Assembly (NCBI GenBank): GCA_025201705.1 | Contig: MU616622.1 | Coordinates: forward strand, 1-60,938 | DNA: 60,938 bases | Direction of reading: 5' to 3' | Source: Dissophora ornata | Taxonomy: Eukaryota > Mortierellomycota > Mortierellomycetes > Mortierellales > Mortierellaceae | Position numbers and translations under genes: made by a program | Shown here: piece by piece, positions 1 through 12,300 of the stretch | How the letters are laid out: the number at the start of each line of letters is the position of its first letter | Numbering within the stretch: the stretch's first letter is position 1 | Notes under the pieces: model-generated | The model's database searches: none | Seen by the model: only the letters and a program-made list of their open reading frames with translations | Told to the model about the DNA's origin: nothing

Positions 1-885
1 AAAAAAGTACTTCTTGCACCTCGCAGCGCGCCTCCCTGTGTTTTGAAAAGAGACATGACGCGTGTTCAAGATTTTCTGGCCCGTGTTTTTTTTTTTTATG
101 TTGCAGGCATTCATGTAGTCTAGATACCACACTCAGCCTTCTACACCATAGTTAGTGGTTAAGCGAAGCTTGGGCGCTAGAATAAATTTGTCAACCCCTT
201 ACTCTCTCTCTGTCTCTCTCTCTATCTTGATCATTGCACCAGTCGGCTCTCTCTCTCACTTGGCATCCCACTACATGGTACTCTCTTTTAAAATCTTTTA
301 GAAGGAGTTTATTGCCAGTGAGTCGAGAGGTCCAGTGGGTAGATAGCCACATGTGCCTATGCATACCTTAATAGCAGCTGAAGGAGTCTTTTCCAAGCTG
401 TCGATGCTCGTTTGCCGTCGCACTTATTGCCTTCATAATGCTGAATGTCGCTTGAATTGCGGACGCGGCCATCCGAATCGGGACTTTCTCTATCACCGTT
501 CTTTCGATCGTGCTCGAGTGTGAATTGAACATTCACAGGCAATATATTCAGGGTGATCTGATCAAATAAAGTGTAATATGAAAAAGGGTACTGGGATCAT
601 TCTTGGGCAGATCTTGTTCAAATCTACGTCGGTTCATGTGTAGCTTGGGTACAGTGGCCATTGCAAGTGTAACATGATGCCTTGAACACCTCCTGTTTGG
701 ATCATGTTCGTCACCTAGTCAGACTCGAGGACAGCGGTAGATTCATGTAATGTGTCTGATCACGCAATGGTAGGATTGGCTGCTAGAAAGTTCTCCGTCT
801 TCAGTATCCAACAACTTGATGGGTGTATCAGTTTAGATGGGAGGTCATACTAAAGAGTTGCATATTCCCATCGTAGAGGCTCTAT
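1..885. other. Intergenic region with CT-rich microsatellite
   Basis: No convincing gene is seen. Positions about 200-256 hold a CT/TCTCTC dinucleotide tract. The only open frames are short and lack codon bias or recognisable motifs. This is the 3' flank of the NACHT-WD40 gene that ends at 886 on the minus strand. Confidence 0.6.
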
Positions 886-3800
886 CTACAGCGAGGCGGG
901 CTCACCCACGACTCCGCATTGCAATAAGAGCTGTTTATTCAGTCGGCTTAACCCTCCCACGTCTTGCACTGATGCATTCGACAAAATAAGAGTATCTGAC
1001 GGAGATCTCCAGTGCAGCCGTACAACACACATCTTCCCATCTTCCATGACTTGCCACAACCGCAGTAGACCACCATCACATACAACAACGACATAATTAT
1101 TGTCGGAAATTGTTCTCCAGTCAATATTTCTTACCGCAGCGTCGTTTTGAATCACCGCACGACACTCGCCCGATGCCACATCCCACAGCCGCAATGTCTT
1201 GTCCAAACTGCCTGATGCAATCGTATCTCCTTTCGGCGAATACACGACGCACGAAACACCGCTGCTATGGCCCTTCAAGATGTGGCGGCAATCTCCAGTT
1301 TCAACATCCCACAACCGTACTGTCCAGTCCCGACTGCCAGACGCAATCTGGTCTCCTTTAGGCGAATACACGACACTCGAAACACCTTCGCCATGGCCGC
1401 TCAAGATGTAGTGCTGTTCTCCGGTTTCAACGTTCCACACCAGCACTTCTTTGTCCAAACTGATGGACGCAATCTGATCTCCTTTTGGCGAATACACGAC
1501 ATTCCTAATATAGTCGCTACGGTCGATCAATGTGTGGCGGCAATCTCCGGTTTCAACGTCCCACAGCTGCAGTACCCAGGCCCTACTGCAGGACGCAATT
1601 TGATCTCCTTTTGGCGAATAAAGGACGCGGTCTACACGTTCGCTATGGCAGTTCAAGGTGTGGCGGCAATCTCCGGTTTCAACATCCCACAGCCGCACTG
1701 TCCCGTCATAACTTCCAGACGCAATCTGATATCCTTTTGGCGAATACATGACGGTCCGAACTTTACTGCTATGGCCGTTCAAAGTGTGGCTGCAATATCC
1801 GGTTTCAACATCCCACAGCCGCACTGTCCCATCCTGACTGCCACATGCAATCTGATCTCCTTTTGGTGAATACGCGGCGCCCAAAACACGTCCGCCAAGG
1901 CCACTCAAAGTGTGGCGGCAATCTCCAGTTTCAACATCCCACAGCCGCACTGTCCCGTCCGAAATTGCGCACGCAATCTGATCTCCTTTTGGTGAATAAA
2001 CGACACCAAAAACATCACTGCTACGGCCGACTATGCTGTAATGGTGATCTCCGGTTGCAACATCCCACAGCCGCACTGTCTGGTCAAAACTACCAGATGC
2101 AACCTGATCTCCCTTTGGCGAATACACGACGCTGTTAACATAGTTGCTATGGCCTCTCAAGATGTGGCGGCAATCTCCGGTGACAACATCCCACAGCCGC
2201 ACTGTCCTGTCATAACTGCCAGACGCAATCTGATCTCCCTTTGGCGAATACACGACGCTCAAAACATAGTCGCTATGGCCGCTCAAGGTGAGGTGGCAAT
2301 CTCCGGTTTCAACATCCCACAGCCGTACTGTCGAGTCATCACTGCCACATGCAATCTGATCTCCTTTTGGTGAATACACAACACTCAAAACATGGCCGCT
2401 CAAGGTGTGGCGGCATTCCCCGGTTTCAACATCCCACAGTCGCACTGTACTATCCCAACTGCCAGACGCAATTTGGTCTCCTTCTGGCGAATATACGACG
2501 GTGTTAACATAGTTGCTATGGCCGCTCAAGGTGTGGTGGCAATCGCCAGTTTCGATATCCCACAGCCGCACTGTCTGGTCATAACTGCCAGACGCAATCT
2601 GATCTCCCTTTGGCGAATACACGGCGCTCGTCACACTATCGCTATGGCCGCTCAAGGTGTGGCAGCAATCTCCGGTCTCAACATCCCACAGCCGCACTGT
2701 CCTGTCTGAACTGCCAGACGCAATCTGATCCCCTTTTGGCGAATACACGACGCTGTTAACATAGTCGCTATGGCCTCTCAAGATGTGGCGGCAATCTCCG
2801 GTTTCAACATCCCACAGTCGCACTGTCATGTCTTGACTTCCAGATGCAATTTGATCTCCTTTTGGCGAATAAACGACGCCCCTAACTTTATCGGAATGGC
2901 CACTCAACGTCTTCGATTTCTCCCACTCCAATGTTGTGTAGATGCTGATGTTGCCATGTCGAAGACCAACAGCAAATGTTTTACCATCTGGTGAATACAC
3001 ACAGCGCTCCACCCTGTCACATTCCTGGAGAAATGGCAACTCGCCGAACTGTACCCCAACCATCTGTGCCCCGCTTAAATTAGCTTCACGAAGCGATGCA
3101 CTGCGAAGAATCACATCTCTCATGTCGGCTCCTTGTAACTCAGCATATTCGAATACGCCATGACTCAGATCCGCTCCTGGAATCCGTATGCCTTGTAAAT
3201 TAGCTCCAATAAACTGCTTCTCTGATCTGACCAATATCGTGATCGCATTGGCCGCCGCTCTGCAGACCGTCTCGATGTCCGTCGTTTCTGATTTCGATCG
3301 CTCAATTACCGCCAGTAGTTGTTTCTTGAAGAGATGCTCCTGTTGAACACGCTCTGCTAGAAATCGCATAATCGATGGCTCGCCTACATAGCTCCTGCTT
3401 CCTAAGGGCGATTCGAGCACCGGTAATTCAATGGCATCAACAACCTCTTCAATTGCTCCATGGTTCTCAAAGCTTGAATCCAAATCAACGTTCATTCGAC
3501 GTGACACCATTGCTGTTGGCCCCACCACAGTTGGTCCTTCTATCTCTCGCTTCTGAGGTTCAAATACCGCCCGTGCCAAACTGTATTCCAAAAGTGATTG
3601 ATGGAGGAACCGGTATTGGTTGCCGCTGCGTTTTAGAGGACAGGCCTCACGCAAAAGTTTCGTCTCGTCCCCCTGACCAAAGAACGCTTCTTTCCATGTT
3701 CCTTTATCCTGGAATGACTGATACTCGACTACGAAACCACCCGATTGGTTCTGAAAGATTGCCGTTGCTAGGCCTTTCAAATACGCAATGCCTTGTTTCA

Positions 3801-4883
3801 TGAACCCTTCGTCTGACAACATCTCAAACGCCTTCCTCTCTTGGTCGCTTGCCTTCTCGATTAGTCGTATTTTGCCGCGCTCTAGCCATTGCTCCACAAA
3901 CTCGTCATACAATGAGACTCTAGTGATACGAGCCGCTGAGAGATCTTGTCCCGGACCTACCATGCCTGGCAAGACCTGCAACGACAAGGTCAGCAGGAAA
4001 GGGTTCGTCACCAGGTCTTTCAATCCCGGAATCCGATCAAGTGCGTGCAAGTAGTCGTCGGTCCTCCACTGCGGACCGTTGGCTGACACAAATTGCTCGA
4101 CGTAATCCCTGATCTGATCTTTGGTAAATGGTGTAACAACGGCCTCTTGAAACAGGACCGACTGTGCTTGGCGGTTACGGTCTATTGGTTGGAATCGATC
4201 CCGATAGTCGGAGCCAAGGTACTCGCTGCGGCAACTGATCACTATTTGAGCGCGCCATCCTCTTTGCAGATTCAGTCGGTTGCTATTGTACAGGTTGTAC
4301 GTCTGTCGACACTCATCATAGCCGTCGCAAATCAGGATGAACTGGCGGTGGTCCTTCAACTCTTGTATTTGACGATCGGAGAACCCTGCATCCTGTAGAT
4401 GGTTGGCGACCAGATTATGCTCCGGATTTTGAATAGCTGCCAACGTGATAAAAAGTGGGATCCGGCCGATATTTTTCTTGTACTTGTTCCACAGGTCGCA
4501 TTCGAGCTCCTGGTTAAATGTAGATTTTCCCGCTCCAGAGTCGCCAAGCAACAAAAACACCTTCCTCTCACTCCCAAGGAACTCCATAACCTTATCCATC
4601 AAAGGGAAGTGGGTGTCATCGCTGGCTTTTAAGCTTGCCTTGGCTTGTGGAGAAACATACACGGATTTGCCTCTTTCTTCCAATCGCTGAACTTTAAGTT
4701 GGCGCAAACGTGTTTCGGTGTCTGGATTGTTTTGAACACGGTCTAGCAGGGACATCGACAATAATGGCGGCAAGGCGACCTTCAATGAATGTGCACCTGG
4801 ACCATCCTCTACACACGCTCGGTAAAGTGTCTGCTTCTTGCCATCTCCATTCGTTTCCAACTCCTGGAGCAAGGCTTTGGTTA

Positions 4884-4979
4884 CTGTAGCATTTCAATGA
4901 CTCGACATGTTAGTATTTGATTACAAGTCGGTCAGTTTTGTAGCAATGTCAACAGTCACTTCCATTCCTTCACTCATAC
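4884..4979 (-). other. Intron 2 of the NACHT-WD40 gene
   Basis: A 96-nt intron with donor GTATGAGT, a perfect TACTAAC branch site and acceptor TACAG. Removing it joins ...EEMQ to VTKALLQ in frame and eliminates two apparent stop codons (TAA at 4921-4923 and a TGA). It shows that the two open frames on either side are one gene. Confidence 0.85.
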
Positions 4980-5829
4980 CTTGCATTTCTTCTCCGTATA
5001 AAGCTGTCAGCTGCATGAGAATATCGAGTATCAATTGCTTGATGTTGGTATGATGGCCCCAGGCTTTGTCGTTTTGATACATTTCCCCTAGAAATGCAAC
5101 AGCACTTGTTCGAGTGTCGTCGTCGCACTGCTCATTGGCTGCAAGCTCACCAAGACGCTGACATAATCCCCATTGAAATACTGGATCACGCCGGCAAGGT
5201 GCTTCACATACCAACCTCTTGAACTCGATGAGCTGGCCATTTCGAAGCAAGACATCTGCACCACGTAACGCCGGATACCAGGCACGTTTGCGACTGAAGC
5301 TCAATCCTTCGTTGAGATACTCTAGAAATTGTTGTCCACTCTCGGCCAGAGCACTAACGTCTTCATACGCGCTTTTGGCCACTGCAAAGACCTCCACTGC
5401 CCCGGCAAGCCCCTCTTGAATATGGCTCAAGCCTTCCACGAACTGATTGAGATTCAAGCCTTTAACTGCGCTCACCAACCCCGCAACTCCCTTGACTACC
5501 TTTCCTGTGCGCCGCTGCGTAGCTTGCCAGAGAGTTTCATCATCTGGGACATATAGCAATGCTTGAGAGGCATAGGCGGCTTGATAAACTAGGTGCGGGT
5601 CAGTGTCGCCTTGTAGCTTATGTAAATAGGCAGCGAGAGGCGCGTGGAGCTTTTCGCGGTCTAGACCCTTGATCTTGGTGTCGGCCATGGCATCCAAGAC
5701 CCGTGACACCGTCAATGTTAATTGGTTGATGTAATCTGGCGACTGTTCGTGAGTGTCCTCTAAGCGGCTACTGATGAGCTCCAGTATCTTGACCAGATTG
5801 TCGGCGTTAAGGTAGTCAGGACGAGCGCG

Positions 5830-5832
5830 TTA
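5830..5832 (-). other. In-frame TAA nonsense codon in the NACHT-WD40 gene
   Basis: Reading the minus strand through this point gives ...LEGLAQLV-stop-RARPDYLNADNLV..., with the same frame open on both sides. No plausible intron excises it. CAA (Gln) to TAA is a single C-to-T change. Confidence 0.8.
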
Positions 5833-6847
5833 GACGAGTTGCGCCAGTCCTTCGAGTAGATCGAAATCTAGCAACTTTGATTGCTCGATGCCACGGAACA
5901 ACTGTTGGAGTAATTTCTGGAGTTCGTGTTTCTCGAGAACCGGGACCAAGCATACAACTTCTGCGACCACATTCGCATCCTTGAGTTCATCGTGAGTGAA
6001 TTCCTTGAGCATATTGATCGCCAGCGTCTTCAACCTTTCGTGTTCTTCTGTATCATGTTCAATGACCTTTAGCCAGTCGCACTCGAACTGTTCGAGTGCG
6101 TCGTTGTTGAATTGCTTAGGTTGTAAAAGGGCAAGGCAATGGACGAGTTGGGATATATTTTCGAGACGCCCATCGACTTTTGGTAATTTGTTTATGTCCG
6201 GAGGCTGATCCATGTCCTTTGCAAAAATGTGCAGAGGGATTGTTGCAATGTCACAGCTTGAGCTATCCTGAATCGGTGAACGAAGAGGAAGAGGAGAAGG
6301 AAGAAGAGGGGGTACTACATGAACGACGGGCGAGTTCGCGGCAGGACCTAACGTGGGATCCATAGAGGTATTTGCAGCAGGAGGCGATGCGACGTTGTCG
6401 GAATGAGAGGGCGATTGGTCTAGCAACTGAACTCGTCCTCTGTAGCATATTGATTTTGCAGCATTGTTGTAGTACGGTTAGATATGCCAGCCTTGAACGT
6501 TCAACAAGAATACCATCGGCGCTTACTTACCCCCATTTTTCTTCATTCTTGTAGCAGGCTTGTGCTTTGTTGCGACAACCCAAGCCGTCAAACAGTTCGC
6601 CTAGCTCAAAATAAGTGGTCGCAATCTCATTGCACACGGCTCGATCTTCAGCGCCTAAGGATGAGACACAAGTCTTTCTCACTGATGTTCTTATACGGGC
6701 CAGGGCTATTTCTGCATCCTTGCAAAACGTCAGAGCTATTTCAGAATTGGTTGCTTTGCGTGCGTTCTCCAAATGGAAATTGGCCAAATCCAATGCGGCT
6801 TGTGGCGTGAGAACGCTTCTCCATGGTGAAAACGGACTACTGAGCAT

Positions 6848-7668
6848 ATTGATTTCTGATCGCCCAGTTGATTGTTCTTTTTGAGAATCTTTTTCGATCT
6901 TGTTCCTGACTATCCGAGAATATATTTGACAGCAGTGTTTAGCAACTACAGACGTTTATTGAGAACTTTGCGAGCACTGCGATACAGTGGCTCACTCCAT
7001 ATTCAGATATCTGCGTTTCTGTTGCTCAGGACTGCTGGCACAGGAGACCAACGCACTACGGTGATTGAGCAGAGTGATGTTCTTCACTTCTAGTAGAGAT
7101 GGCTGTTATTTAACAGCAGATTACCTATGAACGCTTCTGCACTGTGCTTAATCAGGTCCTGCGAACAGGCGCGAGATACAGAGAGAGAAGGATGGGATTG
7201 AGCGGTGGGTGCAGCAAGGAAGCGGGGAAGAGAGAGAGAGGGAAGAGAGAGGGAAGAGAGAGGGAAGAGAGAGATATTTAACCCATTGTTGAAGCACTCT
7301 TTCTTGACGCCTCGCACCCTCATCGTGGGCTCACCTTGAAACCGATCAGTTTTTCCACCTCTTTACCCTTGAATCATTTCTGTTTTTTGTCATGCGTCGC
7401 AACTCGCAAGCCATTAATGGGATATGCGGCAGTGCCAAGTTACTGGACACACCAAGCTGCAATTTGACCTCAGAAGCACTACAGGTCCACTCCAGCAATG
7501 ATTTTCCCACGTGCGTCAGACGTGAACGTATTTACAAAACTTCCAAAGGGACATGGGGGAGTGTGTATCCTTTCAGTTTTTTGGTGGTGGGAGGTGGATG
7601 GATGTGCTGGCTTATTCTCCTTCTCTCCCTCATTAGCTTACATTATTAATCTGGCTTTATTCCGATTT
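6848..7668. other. Intergenic region with GA microsatellite
   Basis: This is the 5' flank of the NACHT-WD40 gene and the 3' flank of the HTD2-like gene. Positions about 7226-7274 hold an 11-bp-period GA-rich tandem repeat (gggaagagaga, three to four copies). A minus-strand AATAAA lies at 7656-7661, seven bases after the HTD2-like stop codon. No gene is recognised. Confidence 0.6.
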
Positions 7669-8889
7669 CTATACCTTCACATCCTGCACTACCTCAACAG
7701 TGCCTGACATAGCCAAACCTCCCTCCGGGTTCTCTACCCAGACCTCATAGCTCGCGATGACGTCTGCGTCCATCGTGGGAATGGCAGCCATACTCTTCGC
7801 ACAGACCTTGATAGGCCGATCAACATATAGAGGACTCAAAGCGCGGTAGCGGAAGTTCTTGATGATTTGTCCTGGCTTCAGTCGCTGACGCAGGTTCTCG
7901 AGCACAAAAGTTGCAGTGAGGGGCCCATGGACCAAGCAGCCTAGCACGAAATGAATGAAAAGTGACGCGTTAATTGGCTGATTTTTTTTTTTTTTTCAGT
8001 TTAAAAAGAGAGAGAGCTTCATGCACCTGGATGATCTTCGACTTTGCTCGCGTACTCGTGGTCAAAATGGATGCGATGGCTGTTGAAAGTTAGGGCCGAG
8101 TACCGGAATAGGGTGATGGCTGTCGGGAGGATATCCATCGAGAATTCGGCCTGTCTTCGAGCTGTAGAAACACGCACACTGATAAGTTTCACCGATCCGA
8201 TCCATAAACACAGCATACTCTATGCCACACAGTAAGATCGAACAGAACTCACGCTTGACGATCTTGGGCTTTGAGGTGTTGACTTTTTTCTCGTCCTTCT
8301 CCATATAGACCAACGTTCTCGTGTCCGTCATTGCCCACCCGTTCTCATTCTCAACCACTTTCTCCAAACTGACAAATACCATTGTCTCCCCTGATCGTGT
8401 GTGTTTAATATCAATACCTGTACATTTTGTCTTCATTAGCATTTCCTGCCCCACCCTCAGCAGGTTAGCCGGATTTTGCTCTACTCCACCTCCGGCCCAC
8501 ATGCGCGCCAGGAATGGTGCTGGAGGAGCGTGGGTCATTTCGTATCCGTCCTGCCCGAGATCTTGTTCACCAATCATGGGTGGGAAATAGGCGTGGTGCC
8601 AGTTGACTGGGAGTGGGGCGCCTTTCTTGGAAAGCTGAGCTGCAGTTGAAGAGGAGGCAGAGGGTGAGTTTTTGTCGAGGGTCATGGCCAGCTGTTGGAG
8701 GGTTTGAGGTCGGATCGTGTCGCGTTCGACGAGGATGGGCTTCTTTAGGACGGAAGTCTTCCACTCCGAGATGATATCCGCAGAGGATGCGACCGAAGAG
8801 AGTGAGCGAAGGGCGTGGAAAGTGAGTGAGTGCTGCCGGGAGGACGTTCTCAGGACGTGCCTGGTATGAAGTAGCAGGAGGGGGGCCAT
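7669..8889 (-). CDS. HTD2: Mitochondrial 3-hydroxyacyl-thioester dehydratase (HTD2-like)
   Basis: Exons 8889-8253, 8161-8027 and 7940-7669 join in frame to 347 residues. The N-terminus is Arg/Ser-rich and lacks acidic residues (MAPLLLLHTRHVLRTSSRQ...RSLSSVASSA), as expected for a mitochondrial presequence. The C-terminal half carries the hot-dog-fold signature FRYSALTFNSHRIHFDHEYA followed by HPGCLVHGPLTATFVLE. These are the residues that place the catalytic His/Asn of R-specific hydratases. Family role: dehydration of 3-hydroxyacyl-ACP in mitochondrial type II fatty-acid synthesis. Related fungal proteins include mesaconyl-C4-CoA-hydratase-like enzymes, so the exact substrate is not certain. 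The start was chosen as the Met that opens the presequence. It is divergent from PEX6 across a 484-bp shared intergenic region. Confidence 0.85.
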
Positions 8890-9373
8890 CGTAGGCGAAG
8901 CGCGGATTGGGAATGTGAAATGAGAGGAAGAGTGAGGAGGAATGAGGATTCACCAGGCGAGTGCGAGTGATGTCGATCTAAGAGAGGGGAACCGTGGGGA
9001 AGTCAGAGAAGAGTTTAGTGTGGGGTGCGTTGTACCCGTAAGCTGACAGATCGAAGTAACGCGACGTTTTTCGCTATTCGGTGCAACGGACGAAGCGGTG
9101 GAAGACCGGCCTCGGTTGTTTTTCATGTGAGAGTATTCCCACAAAGTGGAGCGGGCGCCTCATGGACAGAAAAGGTGCGCACCTGCAATCCCCCTTGCGC
9201 TCCACATCTCTTCTCTCTTCCTCCCTCATCTCTGGTGCTTCAGCGAGAACCTCATTCACCCTTTTCGCTCCCTCCTCTCGTCCTCCACTCTTGCCTCCCA
9301 TACCTCGCCTGTGCCTGATTCTGCTTTATTTTATTTTTTTCGGAACATTCATTCGTAACCATTTCACACCGAC
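8890..9373. promoter_or_regulatory. Divergent promoter region HTD2-like / PEX6
   Basis: A 484-bp interval between two start codons in head-to-head orientation, with CT-rich stretches (about 9210-9300) just before the PEX6 ATG. No clear TATA box was seen on either side. Shared regulation of the mitochondrial and peroxisomal gene is an inference from layout only. Confidence 0.5.
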
Positions 9374-12300
9374 ATGTCACCAGTCGCGGCCACCCCTCCC
9401 AACCACAAGAGTCAGACCTCGGTTCGTGTCCAAGCAAAGCTTACCATCCGCCCTGAGGAGTCAATCGCCAGGGACGCGGACGCGGACGCTCTCCACAGAC
9501 TCAACAACACGATCCAGGTGACAAAGCCCGTATGGAATCAACTCTGTGGGTCTAATACCCTGATCGGTATCCATGGTATGTCAGACGAATTGGTCAATTG
9601 AGGTCGAGAAAGCCGTTGCGACCGATCCGTATGTGATCTGTCATGAAAAGCGCTTTCTTAGCAATTGGCAGTAGGACTAGTAAAGGTTCCCCGTTGATCC
9701 ACGGGGTGGTTATTATCATGCAACAGATTATCCCAACTCATTTTCGTTCTCGCTTTCACCTGTGACCCGGCGAACCTTGATTCATTTTATAATTTGTCCT
9801 GTTGCAACAAATCAGGCTCGGTTCCGGTCGCGATCATCGTCTCTCAGGACAGCTTCCAGATGCACACGGCATCCGGGCACAATGTCAAGCCGTTGCTGAA
9901 CGCCATCGTCACCCGAGCCGTGCTCCTCACGTCCTCGATCGACGGCCATGTTCCTGAGGTAGGACATTGACAAAGATCGTCTCATTGCGCACACCATCTT
10001 AGTTGTCGGATATTGACTGATCCCAACACTGGCGTTACCGATCAAATAGACATCAGAGAGAGAGGGTTTTATCACATCCGATTTTGCCAAGACATACATG
10101 CCGTCCACAAGTTTCGAGAGCCAGGTTCAAATCAACATTCAGAGGACAGATTTGGTCGTCTTGGACGAACTAATTCTTGCTGCGACAACTACTGAGGCAT
10201 ATGAGACGATTTCCTCAGGTATGATATCTCTCTCTTTGTTATATTTTATTATCAAAAATTTGTCATCTAAGACTAAAAGACGATCCATGTTGTAGATCCA
10301 AGCTTGATCTCAGATCACTTTTTGCCACAGGGAGGTGAGCCTGTGATCATTCGATACGAACAAGTCTACAACATCCAAGGCCCGTCCGGAGAGCAGTTGC
10401 CCGTCAAAGTCCTCATGTGTAACTCTGTCCTGCAAGGAATTATGGAGGAAGAGACCAGTATCATCTTTACAGACTTGGCAGGACAGGCTCTTGATCAGCC
10501 AGCGGCGATCGATTTTTTCGGATCAGCGATTCCCAACAGCCACCTGAACATTTTTGAAGACGAGGCTGATCCCTTTGACTTTGATGGGGATTTCATAGCC
10601 TCTCGCTTCTTGGTCAAGGATCATAACCACATGGGGCCAAGCAAGAGTGCTTTTAAGAATCTTCATTTCTCGGTAGAGGATCTTGAGGATGACGACGAGG
10701 ATGAAGAGGATGAGGAGGACAATAACTCGTTTTCTGACGTGATTGAGGACTCTGGCGACGAGATTGATGGAAGGAAGATCCACAGGGAAGTCAATGGACA
10801 TAGCCGGAGGATGAGATCTTTTTCGGGTCAGGCGGCAGAGCCTCTCGAGGAAAAAGAACAGCCTGTGAAGAAGACTTCAATTGATTTTTCACCTTGGGTC
10901 CAGAAGAGCCATTATCCATCGCACAAGCTATCGCCTCAGCCTGCACCAGAGGATGACCCAGAAGCACGGATCTTTGTCGATGTGGCACAATTGGGGAAAC
11001 TGCGTGTCTTCAGCGGCGACTGGGTAAGTGCTTATGCTGTACGAGGTCATGAATTGACGGATAACGTATCAGAGTGATATTTACGAGCAGTTTTTTTCTT
11101 TCTTTGCATCACTAATCATAGGTGTTGGTATCGGCCAAGGAATCCAAACCAGCGTCGCGTTTCTGTAGGATTTACGGATTAACATTTCCTGTCGCAGACG
11201 CCGCCAAAGGACTGCCTAGAGTGTACTTGCCTGCGGGACTTCACTTCAACCTCGGTGCCCCTTCGTCCCTCACTATTGATGCGGCGCATCTCAAGCAAGA
11301 TGAGCCCACAGTCGCCAAAGCAGTCACAGTCGCTAGAGTCGCATCACCACCTAACGTCGACAAGGCATTGCAGACAGCTTGCTTAGAGGCGTTGAAGGAA
11401 TGGTTCGAGGAGTACGAGCGAGTGGTATGCGAGGGTGATGTCATTGGTGTTGAGATTGACGAAGAGGCTGCCAAGTTGACTCCCAAGCAGTTGAACCCTG
11501 CAGATGCTTCTGATGTCGATATTCGTCTCCCATTGAACCCATCAGATATGAAGACGACGATTTACTTCAAGCTGACCCACCTTGAGGACTCGGGCAAGCC
11601 CAATAAGCACACACAGCTCGTCGACCCATCTGAGACAAAGATGATCCAATCTGGACTGGAGCACTCTCGAGTTCCTCCAAAGTTGAAGCGCAATGGTACG
11701 ACCCCCTGCTCATCAAAATCTCGACATCCTAACTCACCTACAAAGTCTTCGCTCTAAAATTAATCGCATATCACTTTACTGCACTTAGCCCAGAGCCCTG
11801 CGATCCCATCAATGGATGACCCATCAGCACCCCAGGCTTTCCCACAGCTCTACCAGCTCGTTTCTTCGGGATTGCACCCATTCTCGTCCAAGATCGGACT
11901 GAACTGCACTGTATTGCTGCACGGAGCTAGAGGCATTGGGAAAAAAACTATTGTGGACTGGGTCGCTGACCTTGCAGGAATCCATATCATGGAAGTCAAC
12001 TGCTTTGATATCGCGAGTGACACCGATGCCAAGACGGAAGTTGCTGTTCGGTCCAAGTTTGATAAGGCCGTGGCCTGTGGACCTTGCATCCTGCTCCTTC
12101 GACATATCGATGCCCTTGCGAGGAAAAGCGTCGCTCTAGAGACTGGTCAAGGTAAGCTTAGCCCCATCATTACGCTACAGAAGTTGATGTTGTTCATGAT
12201 GGCATAGGACTAACAATTTGTCGCGATCCTCAAATTAGAACCCATCTTGTCGACTGTCCTCAAGGATTGCTTCACTCAGCTAGGCGATGCATTCAAGACC

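Larger units (their letters stand above)
886..6847 (-). pseudogene. NLR-like NACHT / pentapeptide / WD40 repeat protein with an in-frame stop
   Basis: Spliced model: exon 1 6847-6531, intron GTAAGT...CTACAG, exon 2 6439-4980, intron GTATGAGT...TACTAAC...TACAG, exon 3 4883-886. Length is 5775 nt, exactly divisible by three, about 1924 codons. The N-terminal ~590 residues are helical/ARM-like. A NACHT NTPase follows, with Walker A GDSGAGKS near residue 706 and a Walker B-like ILICDGYDE. A pentapeptide-repeat segment (ANLQG, ADLSH, ADMRD, ANLSG) lies near residues 1150-1205. About 15 near-identical WD40 repeats (consensus YSPKGDQIASGS...TVRLWDVETGDC) form the C-terminus. Family knowledge: STAND ATPases of this kind act as ligand-triggered signalling or non-self-recognition switches in fungi. 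A TAA at 5832-5830 (codon 309) interrupts the otherwise continuous frame, so the gene is either a recent pseudogene, a read-through case or a sequencing error. The TTG or other internal frames downstream of the stop are not convincing independent starts. Confidence 0.85.

Noticed and set aside
1110..2994. Many plus-strand open frames opposite the WD40 region
   Set aside because: They are antisense shadows of a repetitive, codon-biased coding sequence; they repeat the same NIPQPH-like peptide and have no independent features.
4921..6426. Two separate genes between 4921 and 6426 on the minus strand
   Set aside because: Intron splicing and frame continuity show they are exon parts of the NACHT-WD40 gene; the upstream one is split only by the TAA at 5830-5832.
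7090..7323. Minus-strand open frame of 77 codons
   Set aside because: It translates a GA microsatellite into Leu/Ser/Pro low complexity and lacks a plausible start or context.
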